Part shown: one piece after another, positions 44,428 to 53,375 of the stretch
Numbering within the stretch: position 1 is the stretch's first letter
How the letters are laid out: each line of letters begins with the position of its first letter
From: JBAXAM01 sp964213355
GTDB taxonomy: Bacteria > Pseudomonadota > Gammaproteobacteria > UBA9339
Assembly (NCBI GenBank): GCA_964213355.1
Contig: CAXOVY010000003.1
Location: forward strand, 1-64,000
Length of the DNA: 64,000 bases
Reading direction: 5' to 3'
Notes under the pieces: model-generated
Told to the model about the DNA's origin: nothing
The model's input: the letters and a program-made list of their open reading frames with translations, nothing else
The model's database searches: none
Position numbers and translations under genes: made by a program

Positions 44428-45282
44428 CGCCACCCGTGTTCCCAAATAATCACCTTCAAGGTAAGTGTTGAGTCGGTTAAACCATCCGCTCAGCCAGCGT
44501 TCGTGATGTGCGGATGGTGGTGCTTGTTCTACCCTGCGAATTAAGGCATTTTTTGCTGACCAAACATAAGCTTGCAGTGGTGTTGATCCTCGAGGAGCAT
44601 AGCTCATCCCTTTGAGGACATGCAGCAAGCCACTACCATGTTCATAATTGCGCCTGGAGCCACTTACACCGGCTCCTTTAAAATTAAGAAAGTCAACTAG
44701 CGCATAGATTCCAGCTGGTGTGCGTGCTAGGGTGTGAAAGTTCTGATAAATAAAGGCACGATCCTCTTGCGGTGCGCTTGCTAATAAGTCTGGCAAGGTT
44801 TCTTCCAGTTGTTTCACCATATATTCTGCTTGGATAGGAATGGTTTGTTGTAAAAAAAGGCGCAGCTGAGCCATTCGAGGCGAGTTTTGAGCTTGTAAGA
44901 ATTCTTGGCGATTATTCCATGGGCAATAAAGGTTCCCGTGCAACCATGTTGGTATTTTACCTCCCTTTTTTTCGATATAACGGATTAAACGAGGAAAACC
45001 ACTATCAAATGATGCGCGGCTTTGATTTGAATATGGATGCCAAAGAAAGTGTCCAATTCCCAAGGAAGCAAAATTTTCGCCTTCGTTCCATTCCGTGAGT
45101 CCCTTTATGCTTCCTCCACTTTCGTTAAACCAAATTTTTACACCAATTGGCAGGGCAATTTGCGGAGAAATAGTTAATATTTGTGGGTTATTTTGGCTGT
45201 TTAGGACAATGCCAAAAGCCAATGAACTGTAAAATAAAAACAGCACCACAGCAGTTTTTAGCAGTTTTGGACTAGCAGTCAT
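44419..45282 (-). CDS. Conserved exported protein, possibly lysozyme-like
   Basis: This 287-aa protein has a signal peptide (TAVVLFLFYSSLAFG). The mature N-terminal part reads KIWFNESGGSIKGLTEWNEG followed by NFASLGIGHFLWHP, an arrangement of Glu, Asn and Gly residues reminiscent of lysozyme-type glycoside hydrolases. I recall similar uncharacterised exported proteins in several gammaproteobacteria. No catalytic proof is possible from sequence. It is divergent from icmV with 242 bp between the starts. A peptidoglycan role next to a secretion locus is a plausible but untested idea. Confidence 0.6.
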   Translation of the reverse strand: MTASPKLLKTAVVLFLFYSSLAFGIVLNSQNNPQILTISPQIALPIGVKIWFNESGGSIKGLTEWNEGENFASLGIGHFLWHPYSNQSRASFDSGFPRLIRYIEKKGGKIPTWLHGNLYCPWNNRQEFLQAQNSPRMAQLRLFLQQTIPIQAEYMVKQLEETLPDLLASAPQEDRAFIYQNFHTLARTPAGIYALVDFLNFKGAGVSGSRRNYEHGSGLLHVLKGMSYAPRGSTPLQAYVWSAKNALIRRVEQAPPSAHHERWLSGWFNRLNTYLEGDYLGTRVALK

Positions 45283-45524
45283 GGTTACTAAGTTAGCATA
45301 ATTAATAAAAGAGACAATAAATAATGGTTAATAGTCTGCCCGTTCTGGCTTTTTAATTGATTTTTTAGTTAAAAATAAGTTTAAAGTATAAATTTATGTG
45401 TTAAAATATCAGAAATTGGGATTGGGAGAAAACTGAATATTGTGTTTTTCGACTTTATTCGAGAATATATTTTCTGGGTTTGTTGCATGAACAAACAGTC
45501 TAACAGGTTACAGGGAGAGGATTT

Positions 45525-46007
45525 ATGCCTGAAGAAAAAATCTTAAAAATTACAGAAACTGAAAAAAGCGGATTAACAAAAAAATTTTTTAAGTCATTTG
45601 TTGATGTAAAAAGATGGTCCTCTTACGATGAAGTTTCTGCTAATACAAAAACAACTATTAATTTATATCGTAGATTTTTCTCTCGTAGTACTGAACCAAT
45701 ACATCAAGAAACTTATGAGCAATCTGTTGCGCGTTTGAATCTAAATGAAACGCAATTGGCCAACAGGAAAAGAGCTTTCCTATACTCGGCGTTGATATAT
45801 TTTGCTTTTGCCTTAGTTTTTTTTATTTATTTCATTTATCTGTTGGTACACATGCATTTATATGCTGCCTGCCTTGAGTTTATATTACTAGGTTTAGTAT
45901 CCATTGTTGCCTATCGCGAACATTTTTGGTACATGCAGATGCAAAAAAAGAAGCTGGGTTGTAATTTTTATGATTGGGTAGCTTTTATCTTGCGGAGGGC
46001 AAAATAA
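45525..46007 (+). CDS. icmV: Dot/Icm inner-membrane protein IcmV
   Basis: This 160-aa protein has a polar N-terminal half (QETYEQSVARLNLNE) and two central-to-C-terminal membrane helices (FLYSALIYFAFALVFFIYFI; CLEFILLGLVSIVAYREHF). It ends in the family pattern FWYMQMQKKKLGCNFYDW. A strong ribosome site (GGAGAGG) precedes ATG 45525. Its stop and the dotA start share TAATG, so icmV-dotA is a coupled pair, as in Legionella. IcmV is required for intracellular growth; its precise role is unclear. Confidence 0.93.
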   Translation: MPEEKILKITETEKSGLTKKFFKSFVDVKRWSSYDEVSANTKTTINLYRRFFSRSTEPIHQETYEQSVARLNLNETQLANRKRAFLYSALIYFAFALVFFIYFIYLLVHMHLYAACLEFILLGLVSIVAYREHFWYMQMQKKKLGCNFYDWVAFILRRAK

Positions 46008-48952
46008 TGAAAAAATATGCCAAATACATTGAATGGGTAGTAGCGCTTGTTTTGTTGTTGGTTCCATGCTTAGTTTTTGCCAATTTTACTGTGGGTATAT
46101 CTGACAGTGACCTCATGAATTTTACCCCACCAAAGGGTGATTTATCAGTATCCCTTTTAGCCTCAATATTTGGGTCTGTTCCAGCGGTGACACAATTGAT
46201 GACTGCTGGTCAGACCATTATGGGTAAACTTTTCGGCATATTTAACGCCGGGGTGCTTGGTATTTCTGGAGTGTTTTTAGGTTACACCACTTTCAACATT
46301 ATTACTAAATCGATGGCAGATGGAAGCGCAATGTCCAGTAGTTCTACCATGTGGACTGCCGTTCGTGTTGGTTCTAGTGTTGCTATGCTTGTTCCAGGAG
46401 TAACCGGATACTCTGCGATTAATGCTTTTGTAATGTGGATAGTTATCCAAAGCATTGGTCTTGCTGATATGACTTGGGGCGCTGCCTTGGACTATCTGAA
46501 AACTGGAGCTCCCGTGAGTATACTAACGTCGACTCCGGAAGTTGATTATTCGTTAGTCAACTATAGCTTGGGTGCTCCTGGAACTACTGCTGAAACTAAT
46601 GTTGGTGCTGCTGATGTTCTGCGTTCTTTGGTTTGCGCATATACTATTAAGGATGCGCTGAAAAGATACCCTGGAACCACTTCTCAAAATATTTCAGAGT
46701 TTCTAATTTATAAGGATATTGCTTGGCCATCAAATGTCCCTATTAGTACCCCGTCTACTGCTGGTGGTTATTATCAGTTTCCATATGTTGAGCGTGAGGA
46801 TGTAATACCAAAGAACGATCCAAGCGCAACAAATAAATATCCTTTCGTTAATTACGGTATAACTATTCCAGCAACAGTTGGAAAAATTACCGGTATTTGC
46901 GGTACGATTGGTTATACTCTATCCAAGGTACAAAAGGACGCCTTGAAGGATCAAGATTATAAAAACACCATGGATGCTTACATGCCGGCGAAACGTAATG
47001 GTTTGCAAAGTATGATTGGTATACTTGATCCAATAGCACAGCAACTTGTAAGTCAAGCTGGGGCAGATCTTAGTAACAACAACAAAAGAACCTTAGATCC
47101 TGATAACTATATTGTGGTACAAAAAAAGGGCGTTGACTCAAAGTTTTATTCGGGTAGTCAAATTACAGAGTTTGTAGACCCCCCAACGTCCAAGAGTATA
47201 CTGGATCAAACTTATGAGAAGATTGTTGAGGACGCGCAATCAATTAAATGGCCAATAGGCGCATCGGACATGCTAAATGCTGCGGCAGGTTATCAAATTG
47301 CATTATCCGGCCCTAGGAGTACAAATTTTGTAAAGGTTGAGGCAAAAGCTAAAGACATTTATGAAACAGCAAAGGACAAGGGTTGGATTTTGGCCGGGAG
47401 TTATTATACGTTATTACAGCAACAAATAACGACCCAGACACTTGTCGATTCTTTCTTTAGATTAACAGCTTATTCGACTGATAATGTTTCAGGTGTAGTA
47501 ACAGAAACAACGATTGCAGATGCTTCCAAAAACAGACCATGGAAGCCATCAAATGCTTTATTTACTGATTATGCTGATGGAGCTCCACAAGCCCCATCTC
47601 TCTTGCGCTCCTTGTTTAAGGCGCTTGATGTTTCTGGAGAGGCAAAGACGTCAATCGTTGATAACAGCGCCCTCTCGAGTAATGAAACATTGCGAAGAGC
47701 ATTTGCATGGATTTATTTTTCTTATCCTTATGCAAAAATTCTTGGTAAGACTCTTGTGATACCAACTCAGGCAGGTATTGGTTCTAAGAGTATATCGCTT
47801 TCTTATAACGGAGATTCAGAGGGGGATATTAATTCTCGTGTTCTTAGGGGCTCTATTTGTGTAGCCATTCCTTTTGCTGCTCTTGTTGGGATAATATATT
47901 TAAAAGATGCCCCGATGAGGTATTTACAATACGATATTAACGAGATAATGAACAAATGGAATGAAGTTATGGGGAGTAGTACTTTAAAAGACCCGATTGT
48001 AAAGTTGCAAGCTCTTGGGCGATCAATGATAGAGCATTCTGTGGCTTTTTTTGGTCAAATAGAAAGGATATTGATATATACCTCTACAGCCTTTATGATT
48101 CAGGGTGCCATTGAGCTGATTCTTGTAGCGTGTGTTGGTATTGGTAGTTTTTGGGGAACAACTACAGGGACAACGATTGCTTTGCAAACGATGCAGTCGG
48201 TTTCAGCTTCAATTAATGAAATAGTTCGTACTATTATTTTTATGTATGTACCTATGGGACTAGCAGTTACCGGTCCTTTACTTGTTACTGGTGCAATTTT
48301 GGCTGTATATGTTCCGTTAATACCATATATGTTATTTCTTTTTGGTGTTATGAGTTGGTTTATTTCAGTGTTGATTTTAATGGCAGCAGCGCCAATTATA
48401 TGTTTTTTGATGCTTTGGGGTGCAGCATCCCAGGAGAATCCATTATTATCTCGTGAGGCGGAACAGTTTGTTCAGCAGATAATATCAATCTTTTTTAAGC
48501 CAACATTGATGGTTGTGGGTTTGGTTGTTGGTGTGGTACTGGCGCGTATTGGAGTTGACCTTTTAAATGCAGGGTTTCAAATAGTTCTTAATAATGTTTT
48601 TGTGGGATCTGGTAATGATACTGTTAAGATGATTGAGCAAATTGGCTCGGTAGTTATATATACTTTCATCATGATATCATTAGTAAATATTTGTTTTTCT
48701 ACTATTCACTTACTACACAGTGAAGTAATGGGCGTTATCGGCATTCGGGTAAGTGCTGGTGGTATGGAAGAAAAGGCTATGGGAGAAGTTAAGGCGGGAG
48801 CTACGGAATTTGCTCAAGCTGGAGCTGCTGGTGCAAAGGAACAAGCAACTGCTCTCAAGGGTTTGCAGACTGCCGCTCCTAAAGCAAGGGATGCTGGTGA
48901 AGTTTTGAAGTCGCGCAATAAGGAGAAACCAAAGCCAGAAAAATCAGTCTAA
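46007..48952 (+). CDS. dotA: Dot/Icm membrane protein DotA
   Basis: ATG 46007 with GGAGG upstream gives 981 residues, close to Legionella DotA (about 1048); an upstream TTG is rejected. The N-terminus is a signal-like helix (VVALVLLLVPCLVFA). Helices follow around residues 80-175, a large periplasmic loop extends from about 175 to 615, and five or more helices occupy 620-910. A charged Ala/Lys-rich C-terminal tail completes it. DotA is a polytopic inner-membrane component, secreted as a ring in Legionella. It converges on dotB with a 31-bp gap. Confidence 0.95.
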   Translation: MKKYAKYIEWVVALVLLLVPCLVFANFTVGISDSDLMNFTPPKGDLSVSLLASIFGSVPAVTQLMTAGQTIMGKLFGIFNAGVLGISGVFLGYTTFNIITKSMADGSAMSSSSTMWTAVRVGSSVAMLVPGVTGYSAINAFVMWIVIQSIGLADMTWGAALDYLKTGAPVSILTSTPEVDYSLVNYSLGAPGTTAETNVGAADVLRSLVCAYTIKDALKRYPGTTSQNISEFLIYKDIAWPSNVPISTPSTAGGYYQFPYVEREDVIPKNDPSATNKYPFVNYGITIPATVGKITGICGTIGYTLSKVQKDALKDQDYKNTMDAYMPAKRNGLQSMIGILDPIAQQLVSQAGADLSNNNKRTLDPDNYIVVQKKGVDSKFYSGSQITEFVDPPTSKSILDQTYEKIVEDAQSIKWPIGASDMLNAAAGYQIALSGPRSTNFVKVEAKAKDIYETAKDKGWILAGSYYTLLQQQITTQTLVDSFFRLTAYSTDNVSGVVTETTIADASKNRPWKPSNALFTDYADGAPQAPSLLRSLFKALDVSGEAKTSIVDNSALSSNETLRRAFAWIYFSYPYAKILGKTLVIPTQAGIGSKSISLSYNGDSEGDINSRVLRGSICVAIPFAALVGIIYLKDAPMRYLQYDINEIMNKWNEVMGSSTLKDPIVKLQALGRSMIEHSVAFFGQIERILIYTSTAFMIQGAIELILVACVGIGSFWGTTTGTTIALQTMQSVSASINEIVRTIIFMYVPMGLAVTGPLLVTGAILAVYVPLIPYMLFLFGVMSWFISVLILMAAAPIICFLMLWGAASQENPLLSREAEQFVQQIISIFFKPTLMVVGLVVGVVLARIGVDLLNAGFQIVLNNVFVGSGNDTVKMIEQIGSVVIYTFIMISLVNICFSTIHLLHSEVMGVIGIRVSAGGMEEKAMGEVKAGATEFAQAGAAGAKEQATALKGLQTAAPKARDAGEVLKSRNKEKPKPEKSV

Positions 48953-48983
48953 AAAAGATTTATAAGGCTTTTTTTGGGTAAGG

Positions 48984-50117
48984 TTATGCTTTCGCTGCAT
49001 GTTTTGCAGAAGCAGCAATGATTTTAAACTCGCGCTCTGGAATAATTCCAGCCGAGAATTTTTTCTGTGCATCAGTAAGCATGTTTTGGCCGCGTTCATT
49101 GAGTAGCTTTCTTGTAACGGAAGTAACTTGATCTGGATCAGATTCGAGTAAAATATCGCGCACTTCTTCTGAAAATACCAAAAATTCCCGCAGGGCTGTT
49201 TGTTTGCCGTCAACGGTTGGTACTAGTTTTTGGCAAACGATTAATCTTAAGGTTTCAATAATATCTATTGTCCTACCGCCGCGCTCTTCTGCAGGGAAGG
49301 CTCCAACTAAACGTCTAATAGTTTCTGGAACGCCAGTGGTGTGTAGTGTTGTATAAACTGGATGTCCAGTTAAAGCGGCTTCAATTACCGCAGAAATTGT
49401 CTCGGCATCTCGAGACTCACCAACCAAAATCAATCGTGGTTTGCGCCGCAGAGCATTACGTACGCCATCGGCAAATGAAGGCAAATGTCTTGGAATTTCC
49501 GATTGGCTTATGACCGCCGTTGGTTTTTCGATAGCATCATAGACAAATTCAATTGGTGCTTCGTAAGTAAGAATTTTACGATTACAATTTGGATCTTCGG
49601 CAATTTCTCGGATTATTGACGCAAGTAAAGTTGATTTTCCAGAACCAGTAGCACCAGTTACATAAACAACACCTTCGTGTGGAGCAATAGCATCAACCAA
49701 TTCTTTTTGGAGGTTAAGTTGAGCCATTTTCGGTGGTTCGGCTGGGATTGTTCGCAGAGTTAATTGTATGCCATGATGTCCTTCAACCTGGCAGCCTGTA
49801 CCATTAACGCGGTAACGATAACGCTCTACGCGGGTCGGGCGGAATTCATAATGAGTATCAACATCTCGACCGGCTAAAATTTGGGTAGTGCCGTTTGGCC
49901 CATAAAGTAAATTTAAAATATCACCAACCTCTGGAGTTGAGAGTTTATGTTTAGTGATTTTGTAAATATGTCCACTGACCTCGGCAATTACCGATTCCCC
50001 TGTTTGAAAAGTAATATCAGAAGCGCCCATTTTACTGCAATGAGCCAGTAATGGTTCAAGCGTATTTGGTCCAAAACGCAGAGGCTCGTTTAAAAACATG
50101 TAATTTGGTTGAGTCAT
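48984..50117 (-). CDS. dotB: Dot/Icm secretion ATPase DotB
   Basis: This 377-aa PilT/VirB11-type hexameric ATPase powers pilus-like or substrate steps at the cytoplasmic face. Visible are Walker A GATGSGKST (about 155), the Asp box TYEAPIEFVYD, Walker B LILVGESRDAET and the His box GHPVYTTLHTTGV. Length equals Legionella DotB. It is the last gene of the dotD-dotC-dotB operon on the minus strand, 41 nt after dotC. Confidence 0.97.
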   Translation of the reverse strand: MTQPNYMFLNEPLRFGPNTLEPLLAHCSKMGASDITFQTGESVIAEVSGHIYKITKHKLSTPEVGDILNLLYGPNGTTQILAGRDVDTHYEFRPTRVERYRYRVNGTGCQVEGHHGIQLTLRTIPAEPPKMAQLNLQKELVDAIAPHEGVVYVTGATGSGKSTLLASIIREIAEDPNCNRKILTYEAPIEFVYDAIEKPTAVISQSEIPRHLPSFADGVRNALRRKPRLILVGESRDAETISAVIEAALTGHPVYTTLHTTGVPETIRRLVGAFPAEERGGRTIDIIETLRLIVCQKLVPTVDGKQTALREFLVFSEEVRDILLESDPDQVTSVTRKLLNERGQNMLTDAQKKFSAGIIPEREFKIIAASAKHAAKA

Positions 50118-50158
50118 AATTTATTTGGTAGTAGCTGCAAGTTTTATCCCGTGACTCA

Positions 50159-51010
50159 TTAATTAATTTTGTCTTTTCCGTTTTTTTTAAACGGAATAAG
50201 TAAAGAGCTTTGGTCTTGTTTGTCTTTTTTTGATAATACCGGACGCCAGTTTTTGGTATTGGGTTGTAGTTGAGGTATCGCAGTAATGCGTAGTACTCGG
50301 TCATTAACGCGCATGTCGTTACCACCACCAGTAATTCCTAAATCAGCTTGTGACACATATGGTGGGGTCAGCATGTTTTGTGCTAGCAATTTGCGATATA
50401 AAATCATGCCTTCATAATCACGTTGTAGCCTTGCTAGGTTAGCTGAAAAAATTTGATCAGCTTGGGTAACTCCTTCTTTCCAACCAACTTGAATATATTC
50501 ATTCCATACTTTACGTTCGTCAGAGCTTTGCGGGAGCATGGTATGGTTTGGTGTTTCTGGCTTTTTATAGGCCATCCAAATGTAGTTGCGCCAATTTGGC
50601 GGCGAGGTAATAAATCGAGGTTGCTGTGCAATTTGATAATCGTGGTCTGAAACGCGAATCGTAAATTCATCTGCTAAGTTTAGGGTATTTCTTCCCTCAA
50701 CTAGCACGGGCGGTAATACCGTTTGGTTCAGAATTAAAAAATTAAAATTGAAGATATGGTCAAGGTTTCTTTTGTGTGAGTTGAGCAGCGCATTTAGCTG
50801 TCTGGCGCGCCAAGAAAGGCCAGCTTGCGCCCCAAGACCTCTCGCGGTTTCTTTTAAAGACGCAAGGCGGATCGTGCCAATTTTAACGGCAGTTGGTGAT
50901 TTTAGAGCCCTAATAGTACTTAATTCTGTGGGTGGTTGAGTCGAGCTTGAGCAGCCAAATTGCAAGGTTGTAATAAACGTTAACAACAATATTAGTAAGC
51001 ATCCTTTCAT
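50159..51010 (-). CDS. dotC: Dot/Icm outer-membrane lipoprotein DotC
   Basis: This 283-aa protein has a lipoprotein signal (LLTFITTLQFGC, lipidated Cys about residue 20). The mature part contains ARGLGAQAGLSWRARQLNALL and the conserved FITSPPNWRNYIWM. DotC helps place DotH in the outer membrane. Its ATG shares one base with the stop of dotD, so the two are translationally coupled. Confidence 0.96.
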   Translation of the reverse strand: MKGCLLILLLTFITTLQFGCSSSTQPPTELSTIRALKSPTAVKIGTIRLASLKETARGLGAQAGLSWRARQLNALLNSHKRNLDHIFNFNFLILNQTVLPPVLVEGRNTLNLADEFTIRVSDHDYQIAQQPRFITSPPNWRNYIWMAYKKPETPNHTMLPQSSDERKVWNEYIQVGWKEGVTQADQIFSANLARLQRDYEGMILYRKLLAQNMLTPPYVSQADLGITGGGNDMRVNDRVLRITAIPQLQPNTKNWRPVLSKKDKQDQSSLLIPFKKNGKDKIN

Positions 51011-51501
51011 TAGGCTTTTACGTAGCGTAATTCGATAGTTTTGCTCGCTGGATAGGTCACAATATTAGCCTTGCTGCCGCATTGAAATGCAACATCACGT
51101 AAGATATCTGCGAGCGGAGTGTCTTTTGCTGCAATCGATATTAAAATCGGAACTGCCGGTGGTGTACCAAGTATCTTAAATTTATAATTTGTGGCTTCAG
51201 CGATTTTCTTCACCAGAGGTGCAACTGGTCCGCTCCAATCTATTGAGCCGAGCTGTCCCATGCCAATCATGCTAGGTTCAACTGGACTGGGTAGCCTTGC
51301 TTGCGGATGGGTTGCGCGATCGATTTCTGCAAGTTCTTGCAAGGATTTGCTAATTGAATCAGCGGTTGCGGTTAGTTTTGCCCCAGCCGAACGCAAATCC
51401 TGATCATTATTGATGATGGCAACTTTTGATTCAGTAGCACAGCCCATAAGCTGTATTACCAGTGTTGTAATAGCGACTAAAAAAAAACTTTTGGTTTCCA
51501 T
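51010..51501 (-). CDS. dotD: Dot/Icm outer-membrane lipoprotein DotD
   Basis: This 163-aa protein has a lipoprotein signal (TTLVIQLMGCATES). The C-terminal N0-like fold has WSGPVAPLVKKIAEATNYKF and PLADILRDVAFQCG. Secretin-type N0 folds are established for DotD. It is the first gene of dotD-dotC-dotB and is divergent from icmT across about 240 bp holding both promoters. Confidence 0.95.
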   Translation of the reverse strand: METKSFFLVAITTLVIQLMGCATESKVAIINNDQDLRSAGAKLTATADSISKSLQELAEIDRATHPQARLPSPVEPSMIGMGQLGSIDWSGPVAPLVKKIAEATNYKFKILGTPPAVPILISIAAKDTPLADILRDVAFQCGSKANIVTYPASKTIELRYVKA

Positions 51502-51623
51502 AACCGACCGTTTTTAGTAATTTACAAAGAATTTTCTAATTCCATATTGAATCAAGAATAGAGGCTTATTGTCAAGTGAATTCAGTTTAAATTTTTCTAC
51601 AAAACAAGCCTGCTGTTTTGTAT

Positions 51624-51646
51624 ACACCTAGTTGGTGTTTTTTTTT
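51624..51646 (+). terminator. Terminator- or attenuator-like hairpin in the icmT leader
   Basis: ACACC (51624-51628) pairs with GGTGT (51634-51638), followed by a run of eight T. The stem is only five base pairs. It lies between the divergent dotD and icmT starts, so on the plus strand it could attenuate icmT transcription if the promoter lies upstream. Confidence 0.35.
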
Positions 51647-51739
51647 CGATTTAAAATTTTACCAAAAGCTTCTTTGGTGATAAAATTATGGAAAATTTAT
51701 ATATTGGCAGTTTGCCTCATTGTAGAAGGGATATTTATT

Positions 51740-52003
51740 ATGGAGCTTCAACCAACAGAAAACGCTCACTGGCGTGATTCGGCTCGCCACGCTAGGTTCT
51801 TTTTTATTGATGCTAGCGTAGCATTCCCCCTTCTTGTATTTCTTGTGCATATTAAACTATGGACGTTCATTCTTGCGGTTATAGTAATGGCATTTTTTAC
51901 ACTGCTGAGTCGTTACGGTTATACTGCGGATGTGTTTTTACGTATACTAAGATCCACGCTTGCAGGACCAAGGAAAATGGCAGTACCGTGGTGGACGAAC
52001 TAA
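51740..52003 (+). CDS. icmT: Dot/Icm inner-membrane protein IcmT
   Basis: ATG 51740 with AAGGGA upstream gives 87 residues, matching Legionella IcmT (86); a TTG 108 bp upstream would add a non-family extension. The sequence ENAHWRDSARHARFFFIDA then FPLLVFLVHIKLWTF and the end AGPRKMAVPWW are diagnostic. It has two membrane helices. IcmT is needed for secretion and for bacterial exit from the host cell. It is the first gene of the icmT-to-icmJ run. Confidence 0.96.
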   Translation: MELQPTENAHWRDSARHARFFFIDASVAFPLLVFLVHIKLWTFILAVIVMAFFTLLSRYGYTADVFLRILRSTLAGPRKMAVPWWTN

Positions 52004-52021
52004 GAAATTAAAGGGTTATCT

Positions 52022-52360
52022 ATGGATTTAACAAGCAACCTTTGTGTTCTTGCAAAAACAACAAACTCCAATTTTACGCTTTGTGGTAAGCCAATTAGTT
52101 ATGAAGAGGTTTTTGCGGAGGTGGGGTTATTGCCGTCGATGGCACAACGTGCCGATAAGATGTGTTCGTTATGTTTGGGGTATGGAATTGGTGCTACTTT
52201 TACTGAAGCAGAAAAAGCTCTTTTGGGGGTTCGGGTGCAGTTTGATGACATTACCCCTGACATTTTGCGCTTAATATATATTTATGATGTAATTTTAGAA
52301 ATAATAAAAGCAGCGCCAACGCCAGATCAAATACCTCTTGATGAATTAATGTATGATTAA
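52022..52360 (+). CDS. icmS: Dot/Icm adaptor IcmS
   Basis: This 112-aa acidic cytosolic chaperone works with IcmW to present effectors to DotL. Family residues GLLPSMAQRADKMCSLCLGY and the C-terminal PLDELMYD are nearly identical to Legionella IcmS. It starts 18 nt after icmT and ends 3 nt before the gene in the icmR position. Confidence 0.97.
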   Translation: MDLTSNLCVLAKTTNSNFTLCGKPISYEEVFAEVGLLPSMAQRADKMCSLCLGYGIGATFTEAEKALLGVRVQFDDITPDILRLIYIYDVILEIIKAAPTPDQIPLDELMYD

Positions 52361-52363
52361 AAT

Positions 52364-52708
52364 ATGACAGAAAATACAAAAACAAAATTTAGTGATTTGC
52401 AAGAACTGGTGGAATGCTGTGATAGTGCTGCAGATAATTTGAGCAAATTGCATGAGCAGCTAGTTAAAATCATTATGGTGAAAAAAAAGCTATCTACGAG
52501 TGCAAGTAGTGGCGTGGTATTTAGCCAAGCTCAGGATATAGCAAGCACTACTGTCAATCTGGAGAAAATTGATGCAAGACTTTCTGGCACAATTGATGAA
52601 GTGAAACAATTATGCCAGCGGGTGCAGTTGTTGTTGCCGGTTAGCAATGTCTCTGCTGTCAGTCCCGAAGCAACAAGCACAAATGTAGAAGATCAAAAAG
52701 AGCAGTAG
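52364..52708 (+). CDS. Gene in the icmR position: probable functional IcmR homologue (FIR)
   Basis: This 114-aa helical protein has two long amphipathic helices (DLQELVECCDSAADNLSKLH and NLEKIDARLSGTIDEVKQLC) joined by a Ser/Val linker (about residues 45-57), and a disordered Thr/Ser/Glu tail. It has no sequence likeness I can see to Legionella IcmR. In Legionella and Coxiella the gene between icmS and icmQ codes for a fast-evolving chaperone that binds IcmQ (the FIR family). Position and helical make-up fit; the function is inferred. It is 3 nt from both neighbours. Confidence 0.75.
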   Translation: MTENTKTKFSDLQELVECCDSAADNLSKLHEQLVKIIMVKKKLSTSASSGVVFSQAQDIASTTVNLEKIDARLSGTIDEVKQLCQRVQLLLPVSNVSAVSPEATSTNVEDQKEQ

Positions 52709-52711
52709 ATT

Positions 52712-53326
52712 ATGGAAGAGCAAAAACTACTAACTCTTAATGAGATTGCCAAAAAAACCATGGAGACAATCGACAGTTTATTAGCAACAGGAGACTGGGA
52801 GAGTTCGGTTTTTTTGAAAGCTTCGGCAGTTAAATTACGAGAATTGCGAGTTGAGGCTCAGCGATTATCGCTTCTTGGCGAACAAATTCGGCAAGAGCAG
52901 AGGGTAGCTACTGTTGCTGATAAAACTATCCAGCGAAGGGCTGTGCCACCTGGGTATTCTCAGGTTTTTATTTTGTTATACCAGGTTGATAGTACTAATT
53001 TGCAAGGGTGGTACCGTACTATCAGGACGCTAACGGATTATAGTGTTACTCGGCCGGCGTACAAGGATGAGGCTCATGCTAGAGAATTTATTCGTTCAAA
53101 AACTTCTGGCATTGAGCGCAATGGCTATGCTGTTGTTAATATTAAAAGCGATGATTTTTATAATGTGGAGCAGCCATCAGTAGATGCTTGTGGTCATCAG
53201 TTGTTTGTTTTGAAAGAAAACTCAATTAAATTAGAAAATATTGTTGAGTTTGTTCTTGCTAATAAACACCACTATGCAATACGTGATGAAGCGTTATTTT
53301 TGTTGGAAGAAGAACATACGGTATAG
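52712..53326 (+). CDS. icmQ: Dot/Icm protein IcmQ
   Basis: This 204-aa protein has an N-terminal helical domain (about 1-65, the FIR-binding and membrane-inserting part: NEIAKKTMETIDSLLATGDW then SVFLKASAVKLRELR). Its C-terminal NAD-binding, ADP-ribosyltransferase-like fold (about 70-200) includes VFILLYQVDSTNLQGWYRTI and IERNGYAVVNIKSDDF. Size agrees with Legionella IcmQ (191). It sits directly after the FIR-like gene, its expected partner. Confidence 0.92.
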   Translation: MEEQKLLTLNEIAKKTMETIDSLLATGDWESSVFLKASAVKLRELRVEAQRLSLLGEQIRQEQRVATVADKTIQRRAVPPGYSQVFILLYQVDSTNLQGWYRTIRTLTDYSVTRPAYKDEAHAREFIRSKTSGIERNGYAVVNIKSDDFYNVEQPSVDACGHQLFVLKENSIKLENIVEFVLANKHHYAIRDEALFLLEEEHTV

Positions 53327-53375
53327 AGGAGCGTGCAAGTAAAGCACAAATTTAGTTATCCAAAGGTACAAGAGT

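Noticed and set aside
51632..51739. N-terminal extension of icmT from TTG 51632
   Set aside because: The family starts close to the NAHWRDSAR motif, and the TTG lies within the terminator-like hairpin.
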